From Haloferula sp. (GTDB lineage Bacteria > Verrucomicrobiota > Verrucomicrobiia > Verrucomicrobiales > Akkermansiaceae): DNA of 45,445 nt. The DNA is taken from NCBI GenBank assembly GCA_007126655.1, contig SLAV01000181.1:1-45445 (forward strand), in the 5' to 3' direction. Of the stretch, positions 1-9,222 are shown in pieces. The translations under genes were made by a program, and so were the position numbers. How positions within the stretch are numbered: the first letter of the stretch is position 1; each line of letters opens with the position of its first letter. Below the pieces are notes generated by a model that made no database searches, was not told the DNA's origin, and was given only the letters and a program-made list of their open reading frames with translations.

Positions 1-1040
1 CGGGGGCCGTGCCCGCCAACACCGGGCTGCCCATGGAGATCGCCGAACGCATGACCGCCGCCACCGGCGCCGGCCCGCTGCGCATGGGCCGCGTCGATGT
101 GCTGCCGCAGCACCCGGTCGAGTTCGCCGCCATCGGCGACGCCCTGATCCGTGCGGAGAAAAACCTCACCCCGTTCCTCCACACCGAAATCACCGCCATC
201 CACCGCGAATCCGGCGACTCGTGGCGCGTCGGCCTCGCCGGGCGCGGCGGCATGCGGAGCGTCGCCGCCCGCGTCATCATCGATGCCTCGGGCGACGCCG
301 TCGCCGCCTCGCTGGCCGGCGCCGGCTCCGCCATCGCGGAGCCGCCCCGCCTCCAGCGCCCCGCATACGTCTTCGGCCTCCAGAGCGTCGCGGACGGCGG
401 CGGCGAGGAGGGCCTCCGCATCGCCGGCCTCATCGTCGAGGGCATCCGCGCCGGGCGGCTCGACACATCCGCGCTCGGCATCGCCTTCCGCCCGTCCGGC
501 CGAGCGGGCGAGGTCTTCGGCACCATCGATCTCGCCGGCGAGGAGGCCGGCTCCCCGTACGACCCCTGCGACACCCGCACCCTCACCGCCATCGAACTCC
601 GCGGGCGCGACACCGCCACCCGCGCCACCGCCTGGCTCCGCGAGCGCCACCCCGGCTGGAAAAACGCCTTCATCAGCCACTGGCCCGCCCGCGCCGGCAT
701 CCGCGAAAGCCGCAGGTGGATCGGCGAACAAATCCTCACCGGCGACGACGTCCGCCAGGGCAGGCGCTTCGACGGCGAGGCCTGCCTCGCCACCTGGCCG
801 ATGGAGTTCCGCGAAAACACCCGCGGCCCAAAACTCATTTACCCCGAGGGCGACCGCCCCACCGGCATCCCCCTCGCCTGCCTGCGCCCGCGCGGCATCG
901 ACCGCATCTGGGTCGCCGGCCGCTGCATCTCCACCGACCACGACGCCCAGGCGTCCATCCGCGTGATGGGCACCTGCTTCGCCACCGGCGAGGCCGCCGG
1001 AATCGCCGCCGCGGATGAAGCCGGCACCACCACGGGATGA
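1..1040 (+). CDS. FAD-dependent oxidoreductase, C-terminal part (5' end outside window)
   Basis: The reading frame is open from the window edge to a TGA at 1038-1040, so about 345 C-terminal residues are seen and the FAD-binding GxGxxG N-terminus is missing. The end carries the conserved block of the FAD_oxidored family (Pfam PF12831): WVAGRCIS, then ASIRVMGTCFATGEAAG, which closes the flavin site. An ESRRWIGE segment typical of the family lies near residue 235. Members are often predicted secreted or cytosolic oxidoreductases of unknown substrate in Verrucomicrobiota and Planctomycetota. The substrate cannot be told. The GTG at 9 is probably not the true start. Confidence 0.85.
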   Translation, partial: GAVPANTGLPMEIAERMTAATGAGPLRMGRVDVLPQHPVEFAAIGDALIRAEKNLTPFLHTEITAIHRESGDSWRVGLAGRGGMRSVAARVIIDASGDAVAASLAGAGSAIAEPPRLQRPAYVFGLQSVADGGGEEGLRIAGLIVEGIRAGRLDTSALGIAFRPSGRAGEVFGTIDLAGEEAGSPYDPCDTRTLTAIELRGRDTATRATAWLRERHPGWKNAFISHWPARAGIRESRRWIGEQILTGDDVRQGRRFDGEACLATWPMEFRENTRGPKLIYPEGDRPTGIPLACLRPRGIDRIWVAGRCISTDHDAQASIRVMGTCFATGEAAGIAAADEAGTTTG

Positions 1041-1096
1041 TCAGGCGGATGCCGACGGATCACGGCTTGCGGATTCCGCCGGATCATGGGATAAAC

Positions 1097-1336
1097 ATGA
1101 CAATCATGAACGCCCCGACCGGCATCACCGAACCACCGCCCGTCCCCGCCCCGCCCGAACTGGCGGCGCGGGCCGAGGCATTGGTCCGTAAATACGGTTC
1201 CCGGTGCTTCTGGTTCTGGGGGCCGCACGCGCGGATCCATTCAAACGAGGATGTGGAAATGGTCATCAGGCAGCTTCGGCATTACGGGAACCACGCCGCC
1301 TGGAAAGACGCACAGGAATTACGCAAATGCCTCTAA
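1097..1336 (+). CDS. Small protein upstream of AbiEii-type nucleotidyltransferase; possible antitoxin partner
   Basis: This is a small protein of 79 residues from the ATG at 1097; an in-frame ATG at 1037 overlaps the preceding stop and would add 20 residues. The C-terminal half is rich in aromatic and charged residues (CFWFWGPHARI, then EDVEMVIRQLRHYGNHAAWKDAQEL) and looks like a compact helical domain. Its stop lies 10 bases inside the next gene, so the two are probably co-transcribed and translationally coupled. No winged-helix AbiEi antitoxin domain is visible. By position it could be the antitoxin or a regulator of the nucleotidyltransferase. Function is inferred from position only. Confidence 0.7.
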   Translation: MTIMNAPTGITEPPPVPAPPELAARAEALVRKYGSRCFWFWGPHARIHSNEDVEMVIRQLRHYGNHAAWKDAQELRKCL

Positions 1337-2124
1337 CGGAATTCCAGGAGGATGTCTTGTCCGTCATCCGGGACAACCGGTCCGAATCAAGCCACTTCGC
1401 GGGCGGACTCGTGCTGCATGCGGCTCGGCAATCGGCACGCTTTTCAAATGACTTCGATTTTTTTCATGACTCGGCCGATGCGCTTGTGAAATCCAGCGAA
1501 AGAGACGTTTCCATGCTCAGGACCGCGGGATACGAAGTGATTCCGGATGAAAAACACGGGCCATGGGAATCGCAGACCTCATTCCGGCGCGCCGTCGTCC
1601 GGCGTGGCGCGGACGAAGTCGTCCTCGACTGGGCTCATGATGCTCCATGGCGTTTCTTTCCCGTCATTCATGATCCCGTGCTGGGCTGGCGGCTGCATCT
1701 GTTCGACATGGCGGTGAACAAGGCGCTCGCCCTGTCCGGCCGCACCGAAACGCGCGACTACGTCGATATCCTCGAACTCGGAAACACCTATCCCCTCGAG
1801 GCGATCATCTGGGCCGCGTGCGGAAAGGACGAGGGATTCAGCCCGCTGTTTCTGCTGACGATGATGCGGCGCTTCGCCCGGACCGAGCGCGGGGAACTCG
1901 ACAAAATCAAAGCCCGCCACCTCGACCCCGTCCAAATGAAGATGCGCTGGATCGAAATGTGCGACCAGGCCGAGGCCGAAATCACCCGTCTCGCGGACAC
2001 CCGGCCGGACACGCCCGTCGGCGTCGCCTTCGTCGATGCCGGCAACGAACCGGGCTGGATCGGGCGCGATCCGTCCCTCCGCATCCACCGCCCGAGCCTC
2101 CGTGGCTCTTGGCCGGATTCATGA
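1327..2124 (+). CDS. Nucleotidyltransferase, AbiEii/AbiGii (DUF1814) toxin family
   Basis: This is a 265-residue protein. The N-terminal GG motif (FAGGLVLH) is followed by NDFDFF around residues 40-45, which supplies the DxD metal-binding pair of DNA-polymerase-beta-type nucleotidyltransferases. Further on, NKALALSGRTETRDYVDI (about residues 131-150) matches the conserved Lys and R-D-Y-x-D motif of the DUF1814/AbiEii family. Characterised relatives (AbiEii, MenT) transfer nucleotides to RNA, for example tRNA ends, and arrest growth. The start at 1327 is preferred because it overlaps the small upstream gene; the frame is open further up but lacks family sequence there. The stop overlaps the next start as ATGA. 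Confidence 0.85.
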   Translation: MPLTEFQEDVLSVIRDNRSESSHFAGGLVLHAARQSARFSNDFDFFHDSADALVKSSERDVSMLRTAGYEVIPDEKHGPWESQTSFRRAVVRRGADEVVLDWAHDAPWRFFPVIHDPVLGWRLHLFDMAVNKALALSGRTETRDYVDILELGNTYPLEAIIWAACGKDEGFSPLFLLTMMRRFARTERGELDKIKARHLDPVQMKMRWIEMCDQAEAEITRLADTRPDTPVGVAFVDAGNEPGWIGRDPSLRIHRPSLRGSWPDS

Positions 2125-2672
2125 GCACGCCCCGCCCGCCCTCCGGGCAGGACTCACCCTTTTCCACCTCCGACACCATGTCCACCGCCGAAGTCCGCCA
2201 CCACCACACCACCTGGCGCGGCATCCCCATGCGCATCGCCGGTGACGCGGCGGGCATCCGTGCTCTGCTGTTAGGCGATGGGCCGTCCACCTTCGCCGAC
2301 TTGCGCCCGCGCCTCCCCGGCAGCCGCCTCGTCCCCGGGAATCATCCCGCGTTCGACGCGGCGCTGGCGCATTTGGATAATCCGCGCGACTCCCCGCCCC
2401 CGCGGCTCGCCCCCATTGGCACACCGTTCCAACAATCCGTCTGGAACGCCCTGCGCGCCATCCCGCGCGGGCAAACCACCACCTACTCCGGACTTGCCGC
2501 GAACCTGGGCAACCCGCGCGCCGCCCGCGCCGTCGCCGCCGCCTGTGCCGCCAATCCCATCGCCATTCTCATTCCCTGCCACCGCGTCATCCGCCGCGAC
2601 GGCTCCCCCGCCGGCTACCGCTGGGGCATCGACATCAAGCTGCGCCTGCTCACACTCGAACGCGCGTCCTGA
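2121..2672 (+). CDS. ogt: Methylated-DNA-[protein]-cysteine S-methyltransferase
   Basis: This protein removes O6-alkyl groups from guanine by transferring them irreversibly to its own cysteine. The C-terminal domain has the winged-helix segment FQQSVWNALRAIPRGQTTTY, the arginine-finger helix (NPRAARAVAAA) and the active-site motif PCHRV followed by GYRWG. From the ATG at 2121 it is 183 residues; an ATG at 2178 giving 164 residues is an alternative and removes a proline-rich leader. The 2121 start overlaps the nucleotidyltransferase stop as ATGA, suggesting translational coupling. No Ada-type AraC domain is present. Confidence 0.93.
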   Translation: MSTPRPPSGQDSPFSTSDTMSTAEVRHHHTTWRGIPMRIAGDAAGIRALLLGDGPSTFADLRPRLPGSRLVPGNHPAFDAALAHLDNPRDSPPPRLAPIGTPFQQSVWNALRAIPRGQTTTYSGLAANLGNPRAARAVAAACAANPIAILIPCHRVIRRDGSPAGYRWGIDIKLRLLTLERAS

Positions 2673-2690
2673 TTGCACGGCGCCCGCATC

Positions 2691-4067
2691 ATGCCCCCGC
2701 CAAACCATCCGCCTCCCCTCCCAGCAGCCGCTCCACCCGCTCCGCCGCCACCGGCGGCGCGGAAACCCGTTGGCATCCGGAACTGGCTTCCCGCCATTTT
2801 TGCCACGGGATTCCTCGTGTTTCTCGGCTTCTCGATCTTCCGCGACGTCCTCGACCTGCCATTCCGGCTCGCCCTGCCGGCGGGCGCGGTCGCCGCCATC
2901 CTCGTTATCGCCGCGCTCATGGGCCTGTCCCGCGATGGCAGGCGGGCACTCCGCACCATGCCCGCATGGCTGCCCGTTCTGATGGTCCTGTGGCGCCGGA
3001 AATCCGACCCGCGCGATATCCGGGCCGCCCGCCACGCCTCCGGCAACCCCGGAAGGCTGGAAAAATCCGGCCCCATCACCCTTTGGACCGACCACGAGGA
3101 AACCACCCTCGCCGCGTGCCTCGAAACCATGGGGCGCACCCGCAACATCATGCACCTCATGCTCGGGCGCGACATCGGCCACGACGCCCGCCTCCGCCTG
3201 TGGATCTTCTCCCGGACCGGCTCAATGCTGCGATACAGCCCGGAATGCCTCAAGCGGCGCTTCCCGGTCAGCTTCGCCGGATACTACACCTCCGCCTGGC
3301 ATCCCCGGATTGTGCTGACGCGTGAATTCGGCGGCTTGTTCCCGCTCGATTCACGCGACCACATCGCCCACGAATACACCCATCACCTGCACCTGTATGG
3401 ATACAGGCACCTGCCGCCCGTTTTCCTCATCGAAGGCGTCGCCATCGCGGTCGCCGCCGCCGTCGCACCACCCGCCCCGGCCATCCTCCACGCCAGGCAG
3501 CGCTGCCTGGACTACCTCGAAGCGCGCGGCGCCTTGCTCGGCGGCGACGAACTGATCGGCCTGAACCAGACCATGGATTGCTTCACCCCTGCGAATCCAT
3601 CCGTCCCGCACGCGAAAGAACTCCGCGCCATGGCGATCTACATGCAGAGCCGGTATCTCTTCGACTGGTTGTGCGCCCGCCACCGCGAGCCGCTCGTCGA
3701 GGCGCTCACCAACCCCGCGAAAGCACCGGTCGATACCCCCGGGAAATTCCTCGCCCGTTTCGGCGTCCCGCCCGGAAAAGCCATGGCCGCAGCCCTCGAA
3801 GCCGCCCGGCTGGTCGGCCGGTCACTCGACGCCGAACCCGCCGGCGACCGCGCCGCCCGCCGGAAATCCGTCGAAACACTCTTCTCCACCCTGCTCGACC
3901 CCGCCGACGGCGAGTCCGCCTCCAAAACCATGGCCCTGCGCCTGCTGCCATCACTCGCCCACGGCCTCGACATCACGCCGCTCCGCGAGTTCCACAAGAC
4001 AAGCGAAGGCCCGCTCCGGGATGCCGCGGCGCTCGCCATCGACATGCTCGACCACGATCCCGGCTGA
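2691..4067 (+). CDS. Membrane-anchored zinc-metalloprotease-like protein (HEXXH)
   Basis: This 458-residue protein has a proline/alanine-rich N-terminus, then two hydrophobic segments at about residues 30-50 and 55-75 that should anchor it. The C-terminal domain has HEYTHH near residue 227 (a zinc-binding HEXXH) and FLIEGVA about 20 residues later, where the Glu is the expected third ligand of gluzincins, as in peptidase-MA-like proteins. The substrate is unknown. An upstream TTG at 2673 directly follows the previous stop and is the alternative start; the ATG at 2691 is preferred. It may share a transcript with ogt. Confidence 0.7.
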   Translation: MPPPNHPPPLPAAAPPAPPPPAARKPVGIRNWLPAIFATGFLVFLGFSIFRDVLDLPFRLALPAGAVAAILVIAALMGLSRDGRRALRTMPAWLPVLMVLWRRKSDPRDIRAARHASGNPGRLEKSGPITLWTDHEETTLAACLETMGRTRNIMHLMLGRDIGHDARLRLWIFSRTGSMLRYSPECLKRRFPVSFAGYYTSAWHPRIVLTREFGGLFPLDSRDHIAHEYTHHLHLYGYRHLPPVFLIEGVAIAVAAAVAPPAPAILHARQRCLDYLEARGALLGGDELIGLNQTMDCFTPANPSVPHAKELRAMAIYMQSRYLFDWLCARHREPLVEALTNPAKAPVDTPGKFLARFGVPPGKAMAAALEAARLVGRSLDAEPAGDRAARRKSVETLFSTLLDPADGESASKTMALRLLPSLAHGLDITPLREFHKTSEGPLRDAAALAIDMLDHDPG

Positions 4068-4137
4068 ACCGCCGGTCATTTGCACTTCCCATCCACCTCC
4101 CGCCCCGTTACCACTTCCCGGTGCCGGCGACACCTCG

Positions 4138-4214
<77 letters not shown>

Positions 4215-4254
4215 TCTGGATCGCAATGGAGGTCAGACCGGTGTGCTTGCCTGT

Positions 4255-7200
4255 CTATGGTCCGGCACTCACCCGCAGACGCAGGAAACGGCGCTCGCCG
4301 GCATGGTCCGGAGGGTTGTCGCGGACGATGAGCCGGTCCGGGGCGTCCTCGATGACGACGGTTTCTCCGGTGGTCCACTCGACGAGGTCGGCGCTGGACT
4401 CCACCGCGAATTCAAGGTGGGTCGCGGCCGGGTTCCGCGGAATGACCAATTGAAAGTGTTCCCGACCGCCAACTGTCACGGACTCGAACGTGATTGGCGA
4501 GGGGTTGGCGACCAGGGGATGGGTGCCGAGCGCGTATTCGAGCAGGTTGGGGATTCCGTCGCCGTCCGGGTCGCCATCGGCCGGGTTTTGACCGGGGTCG
4601 GCGTTTCCGAAATGGAGGATTTCCCAATCGTCGGGGATGCCGTTCTGGTTTTCATCGGCTCCGGGAGGCACGTAGGCGATGGAAAGATCGTCGTTGGAAA
4701 GCACGGGGATCCAGGTGCCTTCCGCGTGTGGCAGCGCCGAGGTGTCGAGTTCGATGTGTTTCCGGTCGAATCCGGTGGTGCCGGTGCCGGTTCGGATCAC
4801 CGGAAAGGTGCGTGAACTTTCGGAAAATCCGGCGAAGTCGCTTAATGTCACGCGGACGACGAGGGGGTCGGATTCGCTTGCTTCGAGGACGAGGCTTTCG
4901 GCATCGATCCCATCGAATCCGGTGCCGTCCGGGCCGTTCCAGTCGTGAAGTTGCCACTCGATGGCGGCCCCGGAGCGGAGGTTGAGGGTTTCCCCGATGG
5001 TGAGATTGCCGATGTCTTGACCGCCGGGGGCGAGCGTGCCTTCACAGGTGAGCGACCCGCCGAGCGTGCCGTGGCCGCCGAGGGTGGCGGATGCGGCAAC
5101 CATGGCATCCGCCGCATCGAGGGTGTCATTCATGATCAGCGTGCCTTCGGAGACGCGGATGGTTCCGGAAAGCGGGGATGGTTTCGCGAGAATCAGGGTG
5201 CCCGCGCCGGTTTTGTCAAAACCCGCGCTGCCATCCAGCGGGGTGTCGATGGTGGCGGAGCGGTTTTTCACATCGATGAGTGGCGTGCCGTCGGAGGACA
5301 AGAGGGTCAGAACCCCGCCCTGCCCGGAATCGAGAGTCCAATCGTGGCTCGGCACGACATCGCCGAAGCGCAGCCCGGCGACGGTGCGCAAGCCGTTGAG
5401 TTGAACCGTGGTATCGGCGGCAAGATCCATGGAGGAGAAATCCGCGATCGCATCCGGACCATTGGCAATGACCGAGGCCAGCCAGTTGGTGCGCTTGCTC
5501 CAGGATCCACCGTCAGGATTGCCCCATGCAGGGGTGGATGCGGCATGGTCGAGGATAACGAGCGTGAGGGTGGTCGATGACACATCACCGAGTGGATCGC
5601 CGGCGAGCACGGTGGCGGTGTGCGTGCCGATGCTGCCGGGCGGTGGAGTGCCCGTGATTGCGCCGGAGGAGGAAATTCCGAGCCACGGAGGTCCGCCGGA
5701 TTTGGCAAAGCCGATGGCGGAGTGGACCGAATCGGGATCGCTGGCGGAGATGCTGCCACCGAGCGCCCCGCCCTGCCTGCAGATCACGGGCGGAGGCGGA
5801 TCGGGGGTGAACGCCGGCGGGCGGTTCACCGGAATGAGGTGCCAGCGCTGGTTCTCACCACCGGTCCACTGCCATTGGTGGATGGCCGCGCCATCGGCGG
5901 TGGAAGCCTCGCTCACATCGAGCACCCGGCCGCTGTGCTTGGCAACGAACCGGAACGAGTCGTCGCCATTGTGAATGATGTTCCATACCTGGTTGTCGGC
6001 CCCGGTCCAGGGCGACTGGACGACGAGGGCGCCGTTCCCGGGTGAAGTGTCCTCAACTCCAAGTGCCAGCCCGCTGTGGAGTGCCGCGATCCGGTATCCA
6101 CCATCGCCGAGGTTGGTGACGACGAAGCGCTGGTGGTTTGCTCCGGTCCACGTCCGCTGGCGGGCCGAGGTGCCCGCGGAAGTGGATCTGCGCGGGATTT
6201 CCAGCGCCTTGCCGCTGTGAACCGCCTGGATCCGGTGGATCCCGTCGATCACCGGCCCTTGCGCCGGAAAGTTGGTGTCCAGGATCAGCCGCGCTCGCTC
6301 CGGGTTGGCGAAGTCCATGATCACGCAGCCGTGATTTCCGGCGGGGCGGCCGGTGAAATGACTCTCGAGCCGCGGGTTGATGTGATTCGAAACCGTGGGG
6401 ATCGAGGGAATGCCGAACAACCCGGACCGGTAGCCGCTGGTGTGCGTGAGATGCAGGATGTCGGCATCGGCCTGCGCGAGGGCACCGTCGAACGCGGTCA
6501 GGATGCGGTTCCATTTCACATCGTTGTCCGGCACCACGTATTGGTCCTCGACAGCGAGATTGTTGACGAGAAACGATGTGTTGTCCGGCCAGTTGGTGGC
6601 GTTGATGCCGCCTGGATAGCCGCCGAAACGGCGGATCAGGACGATTTTCCCGCGCGCCTCCTCAAGGGTTGGCACGGATGTTCCCAGCCACCAGCGCGAC
6701 GGGTCGGCATTGACATAGGATTGGAACGTTTCGGCGAACGTCCGGCTGTTGCCGCTGCTGGTATGCTCTTCCTTTACCACCATCATGACGCATTCACCCG
6801 GATTGGCGTCGAGAAATTGATCAATCTGCGCGAGCACTTCCCCGAAATACAGGTTTTGGAAGACGACGCCGTGGTGAATCGCGAAGATGTCACTGATGTG
6901 GCGGCAACGGATGTCCAGGTAGCGGATACCGGCTTCGAGTTGTTCGGCAATGGTGAGATCCTGGCATTTCGCGGTGCCGCCGAATGTCTCGAACCGGGCG
7001 GCGGCATTGTGAGTTCCGGGGATCGAGAGCTGCGACAAGCGGGTCGAGCCGGGCAGCACGCTCAGCCAGCGGTCGGCGCTGACGTCGAAACGGGCGAGAT
7101 CCCGGGGGGTGGCGGGGCGCACGTGGAGCGGGCCGAACGAAACACCGGACGCGCCGCCGATGAAGAGGTGCGCGGAGTCCGCGGTGAAGCCGGTGAGGTC

Positions 7201-7791
7201 GCCGAATCTCATGATTCCGCCATCGCGGACGAATGCGCGGCCGGCGTGATGGTGGTCGATTTCCGCCTGGAGACGCATGGCGTCCGCATCCCAGGTCAGC
7301 CGGATGCGGTGGGTGCCGTCGCCGGGTGTGCCATCCGCGGTGATGACTTCGTCATTTTCGCGCAGGATGACGCCTCCTCCGAAATCAGTCGGGGCAAGAC
7401 GCAGGTACAGGCACGGCTCGGCGGCCGGCTCGAGGAAAAAGCCCGGATCCGGCAGGCCCTTGCCCATGCCGATGAAAGCGGAGCCCGGTCCGCCGCCGCC
7501 GTTCACGGTGACGGTGATTTCGGCAACAAACGAGCTTTTGTGGAAATCCGCCTTGTGGGTCCGCAGATAGGCGCGGCCGGCGTTGCCAACGCCATCGAAG
7601 CTGACGCCGCCGGAGGGATCGGACACGACGGGATGACCCGCGGCAGACTCCAAATTCCACGAGGCGTTGATCGGCACGGCGGCCGCCGTGGCGGCCATGA
7701 AAATGCCGACTGAAGCGTGCAGCAACCCCCGGCCCCGCAGGCGGCATAATGGCGCGAATGATTTGCGGCTCACTGTGGCTGTCTGCTGCAT
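4255..7791 (-). CDS. Secreted multidomain protein: PI-PLC X domain, ricin-type lectin, Ig-like, autotransporter-type beta repeats, calcium-type repeat tail
   Basis: This is an 1178-residue exported protein; the start at 7791 precedes a basic then hydrophobic signal peptide (about residues 1-38). Residues about 45-225 resemble a concanavalin/laminin-G-like fold. Residues 240-510 form a PI-specific phospholipase C-type domain with SIPGTHNA (His 261) and IHHG (His 306/307), the spacing of the two catalytic histidines. Residues 515-655 are three QxW-type ricin beta-trefoil repeats. A putative Ig domain follows (about 658-745), then an autotransporter-associated beta-strand repeat (TGAGTLILAKPSPLSG). 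The tail has DENQNGIPDDWE and DGDPDGDGIPNLLEYALG, typical of calcium-binding secreted Verrucomicrobial proteins. The role is probably extracellular lipid or glycolipid cleavage. Confidence 0.85.
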   Translation of the reverse strand: MQQTATVSRKSFAPLCRLRGRGLLHASVGIFMAATAAAVPINASWNLESAAGHPVVSDPSGGVSFDGVGNAGRAYLRTHKADFHKSSFVAEITVTVNGGGGPGSAFIGMGKGLPDPGFFLEPAAEPCLYLRLAPTDFGGGVILRENDEVITADGTPGDGTHRIRLTWDADAMRLQAEIDHHHAGRAFVRDGGIMRFGDLTGFTADSAHLFIGGASGVSFGPLHVRPATPRDLARFDVSADRWLSVLPGSTRLSQLSIPGTHNAAARFETFGGTAKCQDLTIAEQLEAGIRYLDIRCRHISDIFAIHHGVVFQNLYFGEVLAQIDQFLDANPGECVMMVVKEEHTSSGNSRTFAETFQSYVNADPSRWWLGTSVPTLEEARGKIVLIRRFGGYPGGINATNWPDNTSFLVNNLAVEDQYVVPDNDVKWNRILTAFDGALAQADADILHLTHTSGYRSGLFGIPSIPTVSNHINPRLESHFTGRPAGNHGCVIMDFANPERARLILDTNFPAQGPVIDGIHRIQAVHSGKALEIPRRSTSAGTSARQRTWTGANHQRFVVTNLGDGGYRIAALHSGLALGVEDTSPGNGALVVQSPWTGADNQVWNIIHNGDDSFRFVAKHSGRVLDVSEASTADGAAIHQWQWTGGENQRWHLIPVNRPPAFTPDPPPPVICRQGGALGGSISASDPDSVHSAIGFAKSGGPPWLGISSSGAITGTPPPGSIGTHTATVLAGDPLGDVSSTTLTLVILDHAASTPAWGNPDGGSWSKRTNWLASVIANGPDAIADFSSMDLAADTTVQLNGLRTVAGLRFGDVVPSHDWTLDSGQGGVLTLLSSDGTPLIDVKNRSATIDTPLDGSAGFDKTGAGTLILAKPSPLSGTIRVSEGTLIMNDTLDAADAMVAASATLGGHGTLGGSLTCEGTLAPGGQDIGNLTIGETLNLRSGAAIEWQLHDWNGPDGTGFDGIDAESLVLEASESDPLVVRVTLSDFAGFSESSRTFPVIRTGTGTTGFDRKHIELDTSALPHAEGTWIPVLSNDDLSIAYVPPGADENQNGIPDDWEILHFGNADPGQNPADGDPDGDGIPNLLEYALGTHPLVANPSPITFESVTVGGREHFQLVIPRNPAATHLEFAVESSADLVEWTTGETVVIEDAPDRLIVRDNPPDHAGERRFLRLRVSAGP

Positions 7792-7948
7792 GACCGTCAG
7801 TCTAATGGCAAATACGTTGAATTCATCGACGATTCTTCCACCCCGTCGTTTTCCAGCCGCATCAATCCGCGCTCTCGCCGCGCCAACTGCCTGTTGCCTC
7901 TTGCTCCGTCCTTGACGCGCCCCCCATCCACCATGCAGTGTTTGGAAC

Positions 7949-9061
7949 ATGATGAAACGGAATAAAGAATCCGTGTGGTTTCCCCCGCTCGTCCTCCTCC
8001 TCGCGCTTTGGTTTCTCCTTTTCAACACGTCTCTTGCGGAAGACGACTTCCAGATTTGGACGGCACCCGACGGACGCCAGATCCAAGCCACGCTGGAAGC
8101 GCACGACCTCGACCAAGGCGTCGTCAAACTCCACACTGACCAGGGACGCGAGGTCGAGTTGTCGTACAGCCAACTCAGCCAGGCGGATGTCGAGCGCCTC
8201 ACCGCCCAGGTCCATGAACTTGGCGAGGACATCATGCGCGAATGGACATCCAGCGACGGCACCAAAATCATGGCACGCCTGGTCGCCTATCACGAGGACA
8301 CCGGCCAAATCACCTTGCGCCGGCAGGACGGCCGGGAATTCACGGTGGCGCCGGACCGCTTCGCAAACCACGACCGCGAGCACATCGCAAACCATGCCGC
8401 CATCCTGCGCGAGGCGCGCGAAAAAGCACTCGCCGAGATCGAGCCGCTTTTGGACAAAACCATCCGCTACCAGGTCGAGGCGGAGGAAACCCGCACGTTT
8501 CATGTCTATTACCCGCCCGCGTATTCGCCCGACGCGCGGCTTCCCATCCTCCTCTTGTTCAGCCCCGGCGGCGGTGGCGGCGGGATGATCCGCAACTTCC
8601 GCGAACCCGCGAAAGAACTCGGATGGATCCTCGTCGGCGTGGATGGTCCGCGCAACAACCAGGCGCTCGAAATCGGCGACCGCATGGTCGCGGACATGAT
8701 GCCGGAAATCCAAAAGACCGTCGCATACCACGATCCCGAACATTGGTATGCCAGCGGCCTTTCCGGCGGTGCAATCCGCGCGTTCCAAACCGTCACCCAA
8801 CACGACCTGCCATGGAAAGGCGTGATCTCGCTCGGCGGATGGATGGGCAGGAACCCCGACAGCATCACCCTGCCAAAAGGCATCGCCGTGGCATGGGTGA
8901 ATGGGGACGAGGACCGCAATGCAAACGCATACGTCCCGCGCGATTCGGGTCTCGTGCCCGGAGAAACCAAGCTCTTCCCCTTCCCCGGCGGCCACGTCAT
9001 CGGCCCGGCCGACGTGCTCGGGGAAGCCATGGCCTGGGTGCGCGCGCAACACGACGAGTGA
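7949..9061 (+). CDS. Secreted SHD1-domain alpha/beta-hydrolase (esterase/depolymerase-like)
   Basis: This is a 370-residue protein with a signal anchor or signal peptide (WFPPLVLLLALWFLLF, about residues 10-25). Two tandem SHD1-like small beta domains follow: WTAPDGRQIQATL...SYSQLSQADVERL (about 36-88) and WTSSDGTKIMARL...VAPDRFANHDREHI (about 98-150). The C-terminal half is an alpha/beta hydrolase with GLSGGA, nucleophile Ser 272, and a late His in FPGGHVI. It resembles polyhydroxybutyrate-depolymerase/feruloyl-esterase-type proteins. It is divergent from the PI-PLC gene across a 157-base gap. The substrate is unknown. Confidence 0.75.
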   Translation: MMKRNKESVWFPPLVLLLALWFLLFNTSLAEDDFQIWTAPDGRQIQATLEAHDLDQGVVKLHTDQGREVELSYSQLSQADVERLTAQVHELGEDIMREWTSSDGTKIMARLVAYHEDTGQITLRRQDGREFTVAPDRFANHDREHIANHAAILREAREKALAEIEPLLDKTIRYQVEAEETRTFHVYYPPAYSPDARLPILLLFSPGGGGGGMIRNFREPAKELGWILVGVDGPRNNQALEIGDRMVADMMPEIQKTVAYHDPEHWYASGLSGGAIRAFQTVTQHDLPWKGVISLGGWMGRNPDSITLPKGIAVAWVNGDEDRNANAYVPRDSGLVPGETKLFPFPGGHVIGPADVLGEAMAWVRAQHDE

Positions 9062-9222
9062 TCCGCCATCCGGCACTCGCCAGGATCACGGGCGACGGCC
9101 CCGAAAAGCGGGAGCACCCACGGCGGCATCGACAAGGCGTGCGCATCATGCGAACCTGCCTGCCCGACGCGGCGACCGCCCGCCTTCGCAGCAAGCCAAT
9201 ACCAACCCCGACACGACCTTCC

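Noticed and set aside
6076-7713. 545-codon plus-strand frame opposite the PI-PLC protein
   Set aside because: Shadow of the minus-strand gene, which has signal peptide and ordered domains.
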